From positions 52,568,708 through 52,632,707 of the forward strand of contig CM055099.1 of the NCBI GenBank assembly GCA_029204225.1: DNA of 64,000 nucleotides. Direction: 5' to 3'. The translations under genes and the position numbers were made by a program. The stretch is from Diphasiastrum complanatum (Eukaryota; Streptophyta; Lycopodiopsida; Lycopodiales; Lycopodiaceae). The notes beneath the pieces were generated by a model. The model saw only the letters and a program-made list of their open reading frames with translations, did no database searches and was not told the origin of the DNA. Below, one piece after another: positions 1 to 10,953 of the stretch. The first letter of the stretch is position 1, and each line of letters opens with the position of its first letter.

Positions 1-229
1 ACTAGAATCTACAAAACAAATTGCTCAATGCATCATGTCCAAGAGCTATGCCAAAGATAATATCCTTTCTTGAAACTGCAAATGCATCTGCAAACTACCT
101 CATATTGAAGATATCACCTTACTTTTCTGCATCCAAGGAACCATTCTCTAGGATACCTATTCCAAGTTTAGCAATCCTGCGACAACTTTCTGAATCCTAT
201 AGAAGATAAAATACATGTGCACAAACTTA
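1..229. other. Unassigned segment at window edge
   Basis: This lies downstream, on the minus strand, of the copia gag remnant. Read in the gag frame it has several stops and no protease DSGA motif, so the retroelement appears to end or be rearranged here. A 62-codon plus-strand ORF (21-209) resembles no family I know. Confidence 0.3.
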
Positions 230-1031
230 TTACCAAGCATCTGCTTCATCATAAGACTTTTCAGCTATAGCTGTTAGGTTCACTTCCTTTTTTTCTTTAT
301 CACTTTCAGTGGACTTCTTTGACTTAAGATCCGCTTTCATCTTTAAACATTGATTCTTATAATATCCCATCTTTCCACAATAAAAGCACTTAATGTTCTT
401 TTTACTCTTAGAACTGCCTTCATCACTCTTAGATTTACTAGTCTGTTTAGCTTTCCACTTAGTAAATAAAGCAACTTCATCTGAAGAGAATATTGTAACA
501 ACAGAATGTTGCATTCTACGTTCTTCTTCAAATAATGAAGCTATCATCATCTCTAGTGATTTGATTAGGAAAACCAATTCCAGTAAGATGATTTGACTTC
601 ATACGATTCACATGATCATTTAAGCTCATTTCACTTTCTAGCTTTAGAGCGAAAAATTGCTGCTTAAGAAGAATTTTATCATTTTTAGAACGTGCTCCAA
701 ATATAGCTTTCAATGATTGCCATATTTCACGAGCAGTCTTAGATAGGTCCAAATGATGAATTTGAGAATCAGCCAAAACAAGACCAATGTAAGCAGCAAC
801 TCTCTTATCATGCAAACCAATACTAGAAGAATCACCAGAATCTTATTGCTTAGCTTTGGAACCGTCAACAAGATCCCACAGATTTTTCTCAGTCAATAAT
901 AATCTCATCTTGACTTGCCAGGTATGAAAGTTCTTACCGTCAAATTTATCGAATGAAGTTTTTTGATCCATTATAGCCAAGTTGAATGACGTAAGTGAAC
1001 TGATCAAATTCAATTTCAGGAATTTTTGCAA
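230..1031 (-). pseudogene. Ty1/copia gag remnant
   Basis: This is the Gag (capsid/nucleocapsid) part of a Ty1/copia retrotransposon. The start near 970 reads MDQKTSFDKFDGKNFHTW, the usual plant copia Gag N-terminus, followed by the UBN2-type capsid domain (about 530-900, with the YIGLVLADSQIHHL and LKLESEM stretches). The zinc knuckle is near 355-400. It reads CFYCGKMGYYKNQC, so the zinc-binding His of CX2CX4HX4C is Tyr. The gene is broken by an in-frame TAA at 843-845 and a frameshift between 528 and 577. No primer site or LTR was found upstream (above 1031), and protease is absent downstream. It is a dead 5' fragment, not a host gene. Confidence 0.85.
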
Positions 1032-2812
1032 TTGTTTTACTTAGCTAACTAATGATGAGTGTACATAACCGAGGGAGAGGGCATAAGACGTCACCTCGAC
1101 TAGGCTTATCACTTGGTTAGTTCGAAAAACCAAATTTGACCTCTTAATTCTTTGAAAAACATTCACTTCAATTTATATATATTCTGTACTTAGCATGACA
1201 ATCAATTACTAGCTTTTGATTAGCTTTTAACAAGTTTTATATTAACATTTTTCAAAAAAATCTATGTTGTCCGTAATGAAACTTGGAGGTCTCCTCATTA
1301 AAAACTTAATAAGTTTTTCTACCGACGCCCGAATCACAAGATTTTTGGATCAAAACGGAGCTAAGACAGTGTAGAACAGTAATGTATAGCTTTTGTTCCG
1401 ACCAAAACAATTTTTATATGCACAATTAAGCCTTTGTTTTGTGCTTTCTCCCAATTTTCACACAGTGGGTCTGTTCCTTTAACCTTAGAGACCCAACCTT
1501 TAGATTTTTAAAAAATGTCATCAAAAACTGGAAAGGACTACCAAACATTTACCTTCTTATGTACTTATGTAGCACGAGCACCCGCATTATGTGGGGTCGT
1601 CTATGTCATTCCTCATCACTCGTCCTCCCCCTTCTTCATGCACCCGTTTAGAGGATCGCGACTGGCAACCTCACGGATCTGCTTGCAGTCAGAGATCACT
1701 TCCAGACCACAAGGTTTTTCTGAGACAGGTTCACTACGCAGCAGCGATAGTGGCCTAATGAAGCTGTAGATGAAGGCCACACATCTTCCCGTGAGTGCAT
1801 GAAAGCATCACAGCCCTTCAGTTGCGCACTACAGTCCTTCGGAATCCTCCCAAAATGCTTTTCAATCTCACCAACTCGAACTTCTAAACAGATCGGAACC
1901 AAAACGAACAACGGCCATGCAACAAAACAAGAGAGCGATTGCTGGCGGCCTTTCCTTTGCCTTCAATTCCGATTCAGAAGAAGCAAGCAAAGATGGGAGC
2001 CACCTTTGTTGCCGCCTAGGGGGGGGGCCTTCACCTTCTGTACACGGCTGTCCAGATCAGAACCGCGACTGCTTCTTGAATGTTCACTCACCACTATTGC
2101 AAGGCTTTCTTCACGTTGCTTATCTGAGGAAGGCTGCACTCGGATCTGTGATAAGAAGGCAACGATTGTCTTCTTCACATCTACAACACTTTTCCTCTGA
2201 AGTCTGCTACACGGCCATCGCTACCTACTCAACGATCTGAGAATCATTGATCTTTTGACTTTCAATGCTCTCAATCATGGTTCCCCAACACGGAGGCAAC
2301 AAATTGATATCTCCTCATGCTGGATTTGCAGACGGGCTTCTTTTCCACCCTGCACAAGCCTTGCTCTCCATCACGTTGGATGAATGAGCCAAGTCAGCCT
2401 CAAGAAATTTTACACCAAACATAAGTTAACCTTCCACATGCACGCTTTTGCAAACCTCATTCACTTGTAGAAAATTTGTAAGAACAAACGGGCACCAATA
2501 GAATAGCAAGCATCTCTCTCTCTCATTTTCCTTTTTCATTCTGCACAAAAGCAGAAACCTTCTATTTCTACATACTGAAATAGAAACTAGAGAATGAATC
2601 TTTGTTCATTAACAGAACATAAGAACTTCTACATTCTGAAAATTGCTCACCAAATTGACATGTTACCAAATCCTCCCTATGAATCAAACTACATGCTAGG
2701 ATCAACAAGGGCTAGCAGGGGTTAGCCATTCCCTATTCTGATGTGTGTGAAATCAAAGCATGCACATATGCATTCACATAGCAGAAAAAGAGAGAGAGAA
2801 AGAACACCACCT
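1032..2812. other. Spacer without recognisable gene
   Basis: About 1.8 kb. The first 300 bases are AT-rich and may be the leader of the minus-strand copia remnant. From 1440 to 2300 the GC content is higher and several short overlapping ORFs occur on both strands, none with a recognisable domain. A run of nine G is at about 2020. It could contain an exon or UTR, but nothing supports one. Confidence 0.4.
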
Positions 2813-3098
2813 ATTTCCTTTAAACTTGCACACTACAATATGAGAGGAATACAGTACTTGACAGAGAGGTAAAGGTTACACCTCTTCACAAAAGACCTCA
2901 ACCCATTTCCTTTAAACTTACCCAACGGAGTTGGCTCAACTGGTTAGCTTGGCATCCAAAGTTTCTTTGGTCCCAGGTTCGAGCCTCCCCTTGGAAACCA
3001 AGAAGCATTTCCTTTAAACTTGCACACTACAATATGAGAGGAATACAGTACTTGAGAGAGAGGTAAAGGTTACACCTCTTCACAAAAGACCTCAACCC
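2813..3098. repeat. 92-bp tandem duplication interrupted by SINE
   Basis: Unit 1 (2813-2904) begins ATTTCCTTTAAACTTGCAC. Unit 2 begins at 2905 with the same sequence, is interrupted after 15 bases, and resumes at 3022-3098. The units differ at very few positions (for example GACAGAGAGG against GAGAGAGAGG). The duplication therefore predates the insertion. Confidence 0.85.
2920..3005 (+). mobile_element. tRNA-derived SINE-like element with 16-bp TSD
   Basis: An 86-bp insertion carries an RNA polymerase III A-box-like motif (TGGCTCAACTGG, 2932-2943) and B box (GGTTCGAGCC, 2976-2985). It is flanked by the 16-bp direct repeat CATTTCCTTTAAACTT (2904-2919 and 3006-3021). A related copy in the other orientation lies at 14928-15034 with its own TSD. 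There is no long poly(A) tail. The cloverleaf does not fold well as a working tRNA, so a SINE is the better call. Confidence 0.75.
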
Positions 3099-3467
3099 AT
3101 TTCACATTGGGATGGGCCCAAAATATATCAAACTTGACTTTAGGCACATTGGGCCTTTACCACATTTATTAATACATTTCAAGTATGTCTATAAATAACC
3201 AACAAAGTGGCATTGCTCATTAATAGTAATTCTAGCACGTTGTAGGATCAGAAGCGCCATAGTTAGTGACAAAAATATTCAAGATGAATGATTCAGATAA
3301 GTGCAAAATGAACAATACAGTAGTGAGATAATATTTTTTGCTTAATATCAACAATGAGTACAATTGATTGAAGTTGTTTCTATATCACAAAATATCTACT
3401 TGTTAAATATCTTTTAGCATTAAATGCTATCTGCTATTTATTATAACCGCCTTGTAATAATAAATGT
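3099..3467. other. Spacer, AT-rich
   Basis: No coding signal is seen. The segment ends where a truncated copia family A LTR begins. Confidence 0.4.
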
Positions 3468-3977
3468 ATCAAACTTGAATGAAATGATTATGTACTGTTG
3501 TTGTCCGTACAAAACCAGCAAGCTACTGTATTTCACACGTGTGGATCCAAAAATAGGAAATATAGATCATTCTACACAGAATTGCAAGCAATCACCAAGA
3601 TAGTGCACCAATGGATAGTAGAACCTAAGAGAACCATGTATAAGCATGAAATGAGATAGAGAAGAGAGAAGATGACTCTCTCCACGAGTTATATCCTTTT
3701 ATAGCAGGTCCAAACCCTATTTGGCCACTTGGCTTTCCCACCAAAATGCTAACCCTACCAATTTTGGGTCTAGATTCAATGTACCCAACTTATTCAAATT
3801 GAATCTACTCAAACTCGCATTCTATCTTTTCCACACTTTCAAAAAGTTTTTATTCAAATGAAATTTAAACTAATGAACTTTGAAAAGTCAACCTCTAAGT
3901 CTAAAACAAGTTTTGGCCTCAATATGCCAAATATGGAAATATTGCAAAATGTGATGAAACTAGTTGAATCTTTCACA
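3468..3977 (-). mobile_element. Copia family A 3' LTR, truncated
   Basis: On the minus strand it starts TGTGAAAGATTCAACTAG at 3977 and matches the complete LTR at 59123-59770. It includes the TATA region (about 3700) and the CACACGTGTG palindrome (3534-3543). Homology stops near 3468, so about 130 bp of the LTR 3' end are missing. A polypurine tract (TTGAAGAGGGAG in minus-strand reading, 3978-3989) abuts it, which fixes it as the 3' LTR of the pol fragment next to it. Confidence 0.85.
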
Positions 3978-5061
3978 CTCCCTCTTCAACTAGTTTTAGC
4001 ATAGACTTTGATAATACTCCAAGTGAAGTCCTATGCTTCATGAACAAGTCTTTTCCCAATGCTTTGGTGAAGATATCAGCTACACATTCCCTTGAAGACA
4101 CATGTTGAAGCTCCACCTCCTTTGCAATGACTCGCTCCCTCACAAAATGATATTGTATCTCAATATGCTTGCTCCTAGCATGAAAGATAGGATTGGATGC
4201 CATTCTTTGGGTTGATTGATTGTCACAAAAGATGATTGGGCTCTCTGAAAAATCCAGCAAGTGAAGATCCTTGATCATCCTCTTGATCCATACCATCTCC
4301 TTTGTGCAATGTGTAAGAGCTTTGTACTCGGTCTCACTAGATGACAATGAGATAGTGGCTTGTTTCTTTGACATCCATGATATAGCCCCATCACCTATGA
4401 AAATACAATAAGAACTAATGGATTTCCTATCCATTATATCTCCAGCATAGTCCGAATCTGAAAATCCAAAAAGATTAGGTGATGATCCCTCATACAATAT
4501 GCCAAAATCTCGAGTTCCAATGATGTACCTCAAAACTCGCTTTCCTAGCTTCCAATGCTCCTCACTAGGATCTTGCATGAATTGACTCAATCTTCCAACA
4601 CAATAGCTTAGATCAGGTCTAGTAATGGTTAGATAGATGAGTGAACCAACTAGCTTTCTATAGAGAGTAATGTCCTTGAAGGATCTTTCATTACCTCTTA
4701 TAGTAAGCTTTACATGAGACTCCATAGGTGTATCAATAGCTTTTGCATCTACCATATGAAATCTTTTTAGAATAGAATTAGCATACTTCTCTTGACAAAT
4801 GAAAGTAGATTGAGAAGATCTAATGACTTCTATTCCTAAAATGTAATGCAAATTACCAAGATCATGCACCTCAAACTCCTTCTTAAGAGCATTCTTGATA
4901 TCCTCCACATCCTGATTGTCTCCACCACTCAAGATGATATCATCCACATAGATTAGCAAGATGGTAACATCATTTCCAGCAAACCTATAATAAAGTGAAT
5001 GATCATACTCACTCATAACAAAGCCTTGAGAGAGTAAAAAAGAAGCTTGAAATAGGTGCAT
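3973..5061 (-). pseudogene. Copia family A pol, RT C-terminal half and RNase H
   Basis: This is the carboxyl half of a Ty1/copia polyprotein. It holds the reverse transcriptase active site YVDDIILSG, the TRPDLSYCVGRLSQF connection, and RNase H with SSSETEYKALTHCTKEM, FCDNQS, KHIEIQYHFVRERV and IFTKAL. From FVMSEYDHSLYYRF to the end it is very close to the copy at 63270-64000. The reading frame is open, and the TGA stop is formed by bases 3-5 of the adjoining 3' LTR. Homology stops upstream near 5042, so integrase, protease, Gag and the 5' LTR are missing; the first dozen residues of the ORF are unrelated sequence. It is a truncated element and cannot move on its own. Confidence 0.9.
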
Positions 5062-5879
5062 TAATTGATCATCTCTGATTTTTTGAGTGCATGTTGAAGT
5101 TGAGAGAGATTTTGCTAAAAATCATAGATTAAGGAGTGATATGCAAGGTGAGAGGTTGAAATCCATTGTATCATCACTCTAGATTTGTTCAAGAGTGATA
5201 GGGTCAAGTTCAGAAGCATCAATTTGCTAGAAAACATCTTTGGATCTGTCCTCCAAGTGAAACCTTTGAGAGTTTCTAGTGCATATAGAGCATCTATGCA
5301 AATCTTTTGTATAATTTGACATAGATTGGCTTCAATTGAGAGTTCTAGAAAAGAGATTGAGATCCAAGTCACATTGTTCAACCCTACTCAATTTGTTTGA
5401 GTGATTGTAAGGTTTGAAAACAATCATTAAGGTGTCTATGACAAATGTGTAGAGAGAGATCCAATTTTCTAAGAGTTCCTTCCTTTGTAGAGGGCAAGAT
5501 CTAGAAGCTCATTATGTGTTGTTATTGGTGGAGAGTTTGTCTCTTCCTAGGTGATCAAATCTTTCTAAGTGGCATTAGCTCTTTGAAGCACAATATCTTA
5601 GTGAGAAAAATCACAACTTTTGATTTTGAATTTCATTCCAAGTCTTAAAAAGTAGAGTAATTGGTGGAATCCAATAGGAGTGATTGAATTCAATTTGTTG
5701 AGCAAAAATTGACATAGAATGTATGAAACTCTCTCCACGAGTTACATCCTTTTATAGCAGGTCCACCAAAATGTGAAAAATGCAAAAATAAGCTTGGTAG
5801 AGGCCAAAAATCTTGTATATAAATAAACACACATGTGTGGATCCTGTTCCCACATGTGAAACTAGTGTACTTGTCATGT
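5062..5879. other. Rearranged retroelement spacer
   Basis: No coding domain is seen. At about 5725-5766 a short stretch (ctctccacgagttacatcc, ttttatagcaggtcc) matches the TATA region of family A LTRs. The block therefore contains at least one scrap of a related LTR, but its limits are unclear. Confidence 0.4.
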
Positions 5880-6530
5880 ACCATAATCATATATGTTGTA
5901 CATATGATTTAATTTAAGTTCTAGTGGCTAAAATGGCCAAAAACTAGTTTTCTAGACATATGACACATGGCATCAATCTATTGATTGCATGAGCCACATC
6001 CTTTGGTTAGGTGTCATATTCCATGTGTAGAGGACAACTCACACGTGTGGAATAAGCTGAGGCGAATTTTGACTTCTAGAAGATTTCCAAGTAGATCTCC
6101 ATATAGAAGGAAAATGGACCAAAAGTGCTCAAAATAGAAGGTTTTGTCCAACTGTCAGTTTTGCATGATGAATCATTATATGACAAAGCACCTTTACACA
6201 TGTGGGATCATAGGGATGATCAGTACCATGAGCTCTCACTTATTGTATATATAGAGCCACATTTGGCCATAATCATTGTGAGACACGAATCTTGGTTTTG
6301 AAAGCAATTTTGTGTCAATCTCTCCGTGTGTCTTGATTTTTTTTGAATATTTTGAGTTTCTATCATAGTGTACTTGATTTTCAGGTTGGAGTCTGTACTC
6401 TGACAGAGTTTCACACGTGTGAAACCATCAAGTACATTTACCTTAATTAATGATTGTTCTTGTTAGGATTTTGTGTCTAGAATTGATCTAGATTGATCTT
6501 AATCTGAAGTAGATTGATAGATCAAGTAAT
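5880..6530 (+). mobile_element. Possible LTR of another copia family
   Basis: The segment has a plausible plus-strand TATA box (TATATATAG near 6247). It has two exact CACACGTGTG palindromes (6040-6049 and 6412-6421), the same motif found in family A LTRs. I could not find TG...CA ends, a TSD or a primer site, so boundaries and identity are tentative. Confidence 0.3.
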
Positions 6531-6559
6531 CTGACAACCAATCCCTCTTGAGGATCAGA

Positions 6560-7183
6560 TTAGGATCCACTCTTGGTCCTTTTTGTACTTTTTGCACACA
6601 ACTGAGAATCGGAGGGATTAAACGTGAGGGGAGCAACGGTGATGGCAGGAGTGATGGAGGATGCGATGGTGATGGACGAAGTAGTGGATAATGGAGCAGA
6701 AACGAAAGTGGTATCAATAGAGAAAATGAGAATGGAAAAAGAAATAGTTGTGGATGGAACAGAAAGAGGGGTAGTAACAACAGAGACCGGAGTGGAGAGT
6801 TGTACAAAAGAAGAAGTGGCGGTGGTTGATGGAGTCGTTAGTGCGGTGGTGGTGGTGCATCTTCGGGTAGCAGGTGGAGATGAAGATGTAGAGGCAGCGC
6901 CACACATTTGTTTGCTGGCCATTGTGTCAATAACTGCAGGTTGGGAGGAGGTGGATGCTTGAGATGGCAGATAAAGGTTAGTATGCAGCATGATGAAAGA
7001 CAAAAGAGATGAGCAGTGGAAGCCACACACTTTCACCTCGAGAAGTGCACAGGCAAAGTTACACAACAGGGGACCTGCTGTGATACGGTCACGGTTGTTG
7101 GGTTTAATGGAGATGCACGTATTAGGTGACATCCACTTTCGCTTGCTCAGTTCCACCCAAATTTTGGCAGGGACATTCTTCAC
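6560..7183 (-). other. Hypothetical ORF, Ser/Thr/Pro-rich, probable TE relic
   Basis: A 207-codon ORF. Its first ~75 residues are ordinary globular sequence (starting MKNVPAKIWVELSKRKW). The rest is low-complexity Thr/Ser/Pro/Ala. The order 'globular end, short linker, Ser/Thr/Pro tail' resembles the minus-strand broken ORF near 41.3-41.6 kb, so both may come from an unidentified repetitive plant transposon protein; this is inference. A 112-codon plus-strand ORF in the same place is its shadow. Confidence 0.3.
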
Positions 7184-7199
7184 AAAATTCTAAGACCTC

Positions 7200-7510
7200 A
7201 GGGAAGTCTGCGAGAGTTCAGAAGGTGATTTGATTGTCATGCAAAGGTTCTGCGAGGGTTCAGACTGTCTATGAGGGTTCAACTCTCGCAGGAAGTGATC
7301 TCTCGCACAACTTGTTTCTTTGATTGGATTTTCAAGATCAGACCATGTAGACAGACTAATTTTACTACTTTGATTCTATTTAGACACCTTGCAAGGGTTG
7401 GTAGGATGATCTTGATGCTCTGTGAGGGTTCTGAAGATTCAGCTTCTAGGAACCCTTGGACACACTAAAAAATGATGATTCCTCCATCAGGAACTCTCGC
7501 AGAGATTTTT
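7200..7510. repeat. Cluster of short CGAGGGTTC-type repeats
   Basis: Variants of TGCGAGGGTTCAGA occur in both orientations about seven times (near 7207, 7248, 7270, 7302, 7388, 7418 and 7489). Neighbouring opposite copies could form small hairpins. The following 400 bp (7660-7960) are rich in GATCT/GGATCTG words and have no gene. Confidence 0.55.
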
Positions 7511-8007
7511 ATGGATGCATCTGGGTTAGATCTAGTGACTGTTCAAGTTTCAAGAGCTTTTTCCAAGGGATTTCCAAAAATCATGAAAAAAGTACTCTTT
7601 TCGAGTGTTTTTGACGAGATTTTGAGATTTTCTGATTTTTAACTTTTGCAATCTGACAATCAACTTGATCTGACTGTTGGTAGTTCTCTGGAAGTTCTGA
7701 TGGACATTTGGTAACAGATCCATCAGTCTTTGGTGAATTTTGCCCTTAATTTGCCATAGTTACTGAGATCGAGGTCTCTGATCTGCAAATTTAGTGATCT
7801 TATTGGCATTTCTGATGATCTGCTTCCTTCTTGATCTCCTCTGGATCTGGATCCTTCTTGGATCCTGATGGATTTTTCCGATCTTGCCAGATCTGGCCGA
7901 ATCTTGAGGGATTTAGCTGGATTTGGCTTGATCTTTCTAGATCTAGTGATGATGGTCTATCAGAATAGGATTTTGTAATGTGCCACCATCAATCTGGATC
8001 TATCTCA

Positions 8008-8475
8008 CTATGGTGGCCAGTACTTGTGCAACCGGCTACCATTGATGGGTGTATCGAACGGTGTCCCATCTAGCTTCTCTAAATTCACAGCTCCATGATT
8101 AAGAATTTCTTTGATCCGATAAGGACCTTCGCTTGTGAATTTAAATTTTCCTTTGATCGCCTTGGTTTTATACATCAGAACCAGATCTCCTGAGCGAAGA
8201 TCCTTTTTTTGTAACCTGCGATCATGCCATGCTTTGCGTCTTTCCTTTTCAGCTGCCAGTGCATGCACAACTAGTAAGCGTGTTTCACAAAGTTTATGCA
8301 GAGATTCAACTAGAAGGCTTTTTGCTTGTAGTGCAATTCGCAGCAGTTCTCCGAGTGGTAAACTAACACAGCTTGACAGTAAAAGTGTGAGCCTTTCAGT
8401 GCGTGGTTCCTCGGGCTCTACCATGTGAAAAGGTGGTTCATGTTGGTGCAACCGATCATTCTGATCAGTGCGCAA
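8008..8475 (-). pseudogene. Ty3/gypsy integrase C-terminal domain remnant
   Basis: Residues ~75-155 match the end of plant gypsy integrases: the AWHDRRLQKKDLRSGDLVLM stretch, then KGKFKFTSEGPYRIKEI, GAVNLEKLDGTPFDTPINGS and RLHKYWPP. This is the small beta-barrel GPY/F-type domain after the DDE core, which is missing. The N-terminal ~70 residues are not integrase and read like the linker of the gag fragment upstream. The element has lost protease, reverse transcriptase, RNase H and most of integrase. The sense strand is minus, like the gag fragment at 8476-9054. Confidence 0.75.
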
Positions 8476-9054
8476 TGGTGAGCCCGCTTGCGGTTCCCGT
8501 TCGCCGCCAACTAGAGGTTCCGTGGGATTGTCCCTTTTTTGCTCCTTTTCCTCCGCTTGTGCCTTCTGTACCCAGTGTCGTATTTTTTGGTACTATCTTC
8601 TTTCTTCCCTCACATTCGGATATGGCGTTGAAGTTGAGGGTTGGTCGTCAGTGACCGAGGGTGGTGGTGAGGGAGCCACTTCTTTCCTCTTCTGTGCTCA
8701 CATAACAGCTAACATCGGAGTGTGGAATTGTCGCCCTTGTGATGGCATCCCTGCTGGAACTACTGGTTGCTGTATTGCAATGAAGTTGAGAGGTGCACTG
8801 GTTCCAGGTTTAAATGGACAATTCTTGTAACAGTGTCCATAACTGCATTCTTGGCAGAAGGATGTATATTGTCCCTTGTAGGGACATTCCGCAATTATGT
8901 GTCCTTCGCCACATCCGTAGCAGCCGTAATTCCTCCCGCCTTGACGCTGAGTTTGAGCTGCATAGGTTGCAACATATTCATTTATGGCAGGATCCATAAA
9001 TGGTTCATCTGGTCCGTACCATTGTTGTTGCTCAGGTTGAGGTGGTGCTTGCAT
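8476..9054 (-). pseudogene. Gypsy-like Gag end with two zinc knuckles
   Basis: This is nucleocapsid-like coding sequence. The Gln/Pro-rich start is followed by two adjacent knuckles, CYGCGEGHIIAEC and CQECSYGHCYKNC. Both have CX2CX3HX4C spacing, one residue shorter than the retroviral CX2CX4HX4C. After a stop at 8698 the frame continues as a Pro/Ser/Glu-rich linker (VAPSPPPSVTDDQPSTS) towards the integrase fragment, with another stop. Gag fused to an integrase tail implies a large internal deletion. Confidence 0.6.
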
Positions 9055-9909
9055 ATCTGGTTCCGCTATTAGTTACTTTCGATTCACATCCAGTATGATG
9101 TGGCATAACTAACAGCTTGTTTCAATGGAGTACCGTGTATCCAAGACTAGGAGTATATTGAATCCTATGTACTGGTCATGGACATGACATTAATGGTATG
9201 CCCCTCATGTGACATTGAATAATTGTATGTTGATGGCAAACTGTTATTATAAGTTTGTTTGTTGTTGGGTTATCTCGTAAATATTAACATTAGACTCTGA
9301 GAAGAGACAGTTTTTGTCCTTTAAGACAAGGATTCTTTTTTTTAGTACATCAAGAGTTTTATTTCTAGGTTTAAGATTTAGCACATCAAAACTTTTATTT
9401 CTAGTTTTTAGAAAAAAAAATTTAGTGACATTGTCTCCATATTGGACACTATAAGAAAATTTCTTTTTTCTATTCTTGGTCAAACACAGAATAGTAACAA
9501 GAAAAAGTAGAATAAAAGCATCTAAAAGCATATTTCATCTTAAAGTAATTTTCTCACCATAACATACCCTGTGTTATAGTATGTCACAACATTTATTTTG
9601 CTTTTGTGCATTCCCATTAAACTACGCTTGCCCTAGTTCTGTGGTCATTAGCAATTGTCGATTGCACTATTCACCAAAAAGGCCAACTTTTTTGTATAAC
9701 ATTCTAGCAAGGACCAGGTGCTTTCTTTGGGAAGATGAGAATGTTTGCTGTTATAGAAAACACATTTCAGAGCTTTTGGTTGGTCCACATTTGCCCTAAA
9801 ATGTATTTGAAGGGCACTTGAAAAGTAGTCGAAGTGGGTTTTTTTAGAGAGCATGTGATTTTAGAAAGAGAAGTTTCTAAAGAGAGAGAGACTCTAAAAT
9901 CACGCCATG

Positions 9910-9911
<2 letters not shown>
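9055..9911. other. Spacer, no gene seen
   Basis: AT-rich sequence with poly-T and poly-A runs. The short ORFs have no recognisable domain. Confidence 0.4.

Positions 9912-9993
<82 letters not shown>
9912..9993. repeat. (GA)n microsatellite, 82 bp
   Basis: Pure GA dinucleotide run. The plus-strand ORF across it (poly Arg-Glu) is an artefact. Confidence 0.98.
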
Positions 9994-9996
<3 letters not shown>

Positions 9997-10368
9997 CATT
10001 TGAAGTTGCATTGCAACACCTTGCTATAAGCTTTTTGTTTGGAAAAGTGGTTGGGTCGTTTTTAAAAAAAATTAGATTTATGTGGCATTTGGAACCATGA
10101 CATCTACATTGGAGTTTATAGACTCTTCTTTCTTTCTTTCAAGGACAAGTCGTTGCCATAGTGTTTGCTTGAAAAGTTGATCGATGGATTGAACATAGCG
10201 ATAAACATATTTTTTAAGCATCATACATAATGACTAGTTGGATGCAAAAAATGTTTGAAGGAATACCTAGTTCCACAATCTTCCTCTTTTAAGTTTTGAT
10301 GTAAAGTTTCAAATTGTAGAAACTTTTATCTTTTGTTATTGGGAAAAGAATTGAGAGTATTGGAAGCA

Positions 10369-10584
10369 GATAGCTTTAAGATTATGCAAGATGTAATGTC
10401 TCAAGTTGCCAAAGCAAATTGTGATAGCAAATTGTTGTTTTAGGGTAGTTTTGTGTTAACGATCTTTTTAGGATCTCATGATAGCTTTCAGATAATGCAA
10501 GATGTAATGTCTCAAGTTGCAAAAGAAAATTGTGATAACAAATTGTTGTTTTATGGTAGTTTTGTGTTACTCATCTTTTCAGAG
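10369..10584. repeat. Tandem duplication, period 111 bp
   Basis: Two units starting GATAGCTTT at 10369 and 10480. Both contain ATGCAAGATGTAATGTCTC and AAATTGTTGTTTTA. They are diverged at several positions. No coding potential is seen in 10100-10880. Confidence 0.85.
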
Positions 10585-10886
10585 TAAAAAATGGCATAAT
10601 CTCAAGTAGCATACATGGGAGGCTGGCCCCATGATGAGAGAATGCATGGAGATACATTATGTGTAGTATTGCCAAAAAGTAGTGTAGCAAAGAGCAATGT
10701 ATCACCCCAAATTTTGTAGTCTCTTCTTTCACAACATTAATGAAATCTGAGCATATGCTAAAATTGTAGTAGCTCCTTTATGATTAATTAGGTCATGTTA
10801 GGGTTATGCCAACAAATAAGTTTCAAGTAATTGTTTGCTAACCTGTGGTCAGATTAGAACAAAATTCGGGTTAGGGCTGGATCTTA

Positions 10887-10888
<2 letters not shown>

Positions 10889-10927
<39 letters not shown>
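10889..10927 (+). promoter_or_regulatory. (GA)n tract in presumed 5' leader of the 602-aa gene
   Basis: A 39-bp GA run ends 26 bp upstream of the start codon at 10954. GA-rich tracts near transcription starts are common in plants and are binding sites for BPC/GAGA-type proteins. A regulatory role here is inferred from position only, since (GA)n is abundant in this window. Confidence 0.45.
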
Positions 10928-10930
<3 letters not shown>

Positions 10931-10953
10931 GGAGTGGGGGAGGAGAAAGCATT

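Noticed and set aside
1799-2200. 133-codon ORF as a gene
   Set aside because: There are competing ORFs of similar length in other frames, no recognisable domain and no splice or promoter support.
2920-3005. Functional tRNA gene
   Set aside because: The acceptor and T stems do not pair properly, and the unit has a 16-bp TSD and a dispersed relative, so a SINE-like insertion fits better.
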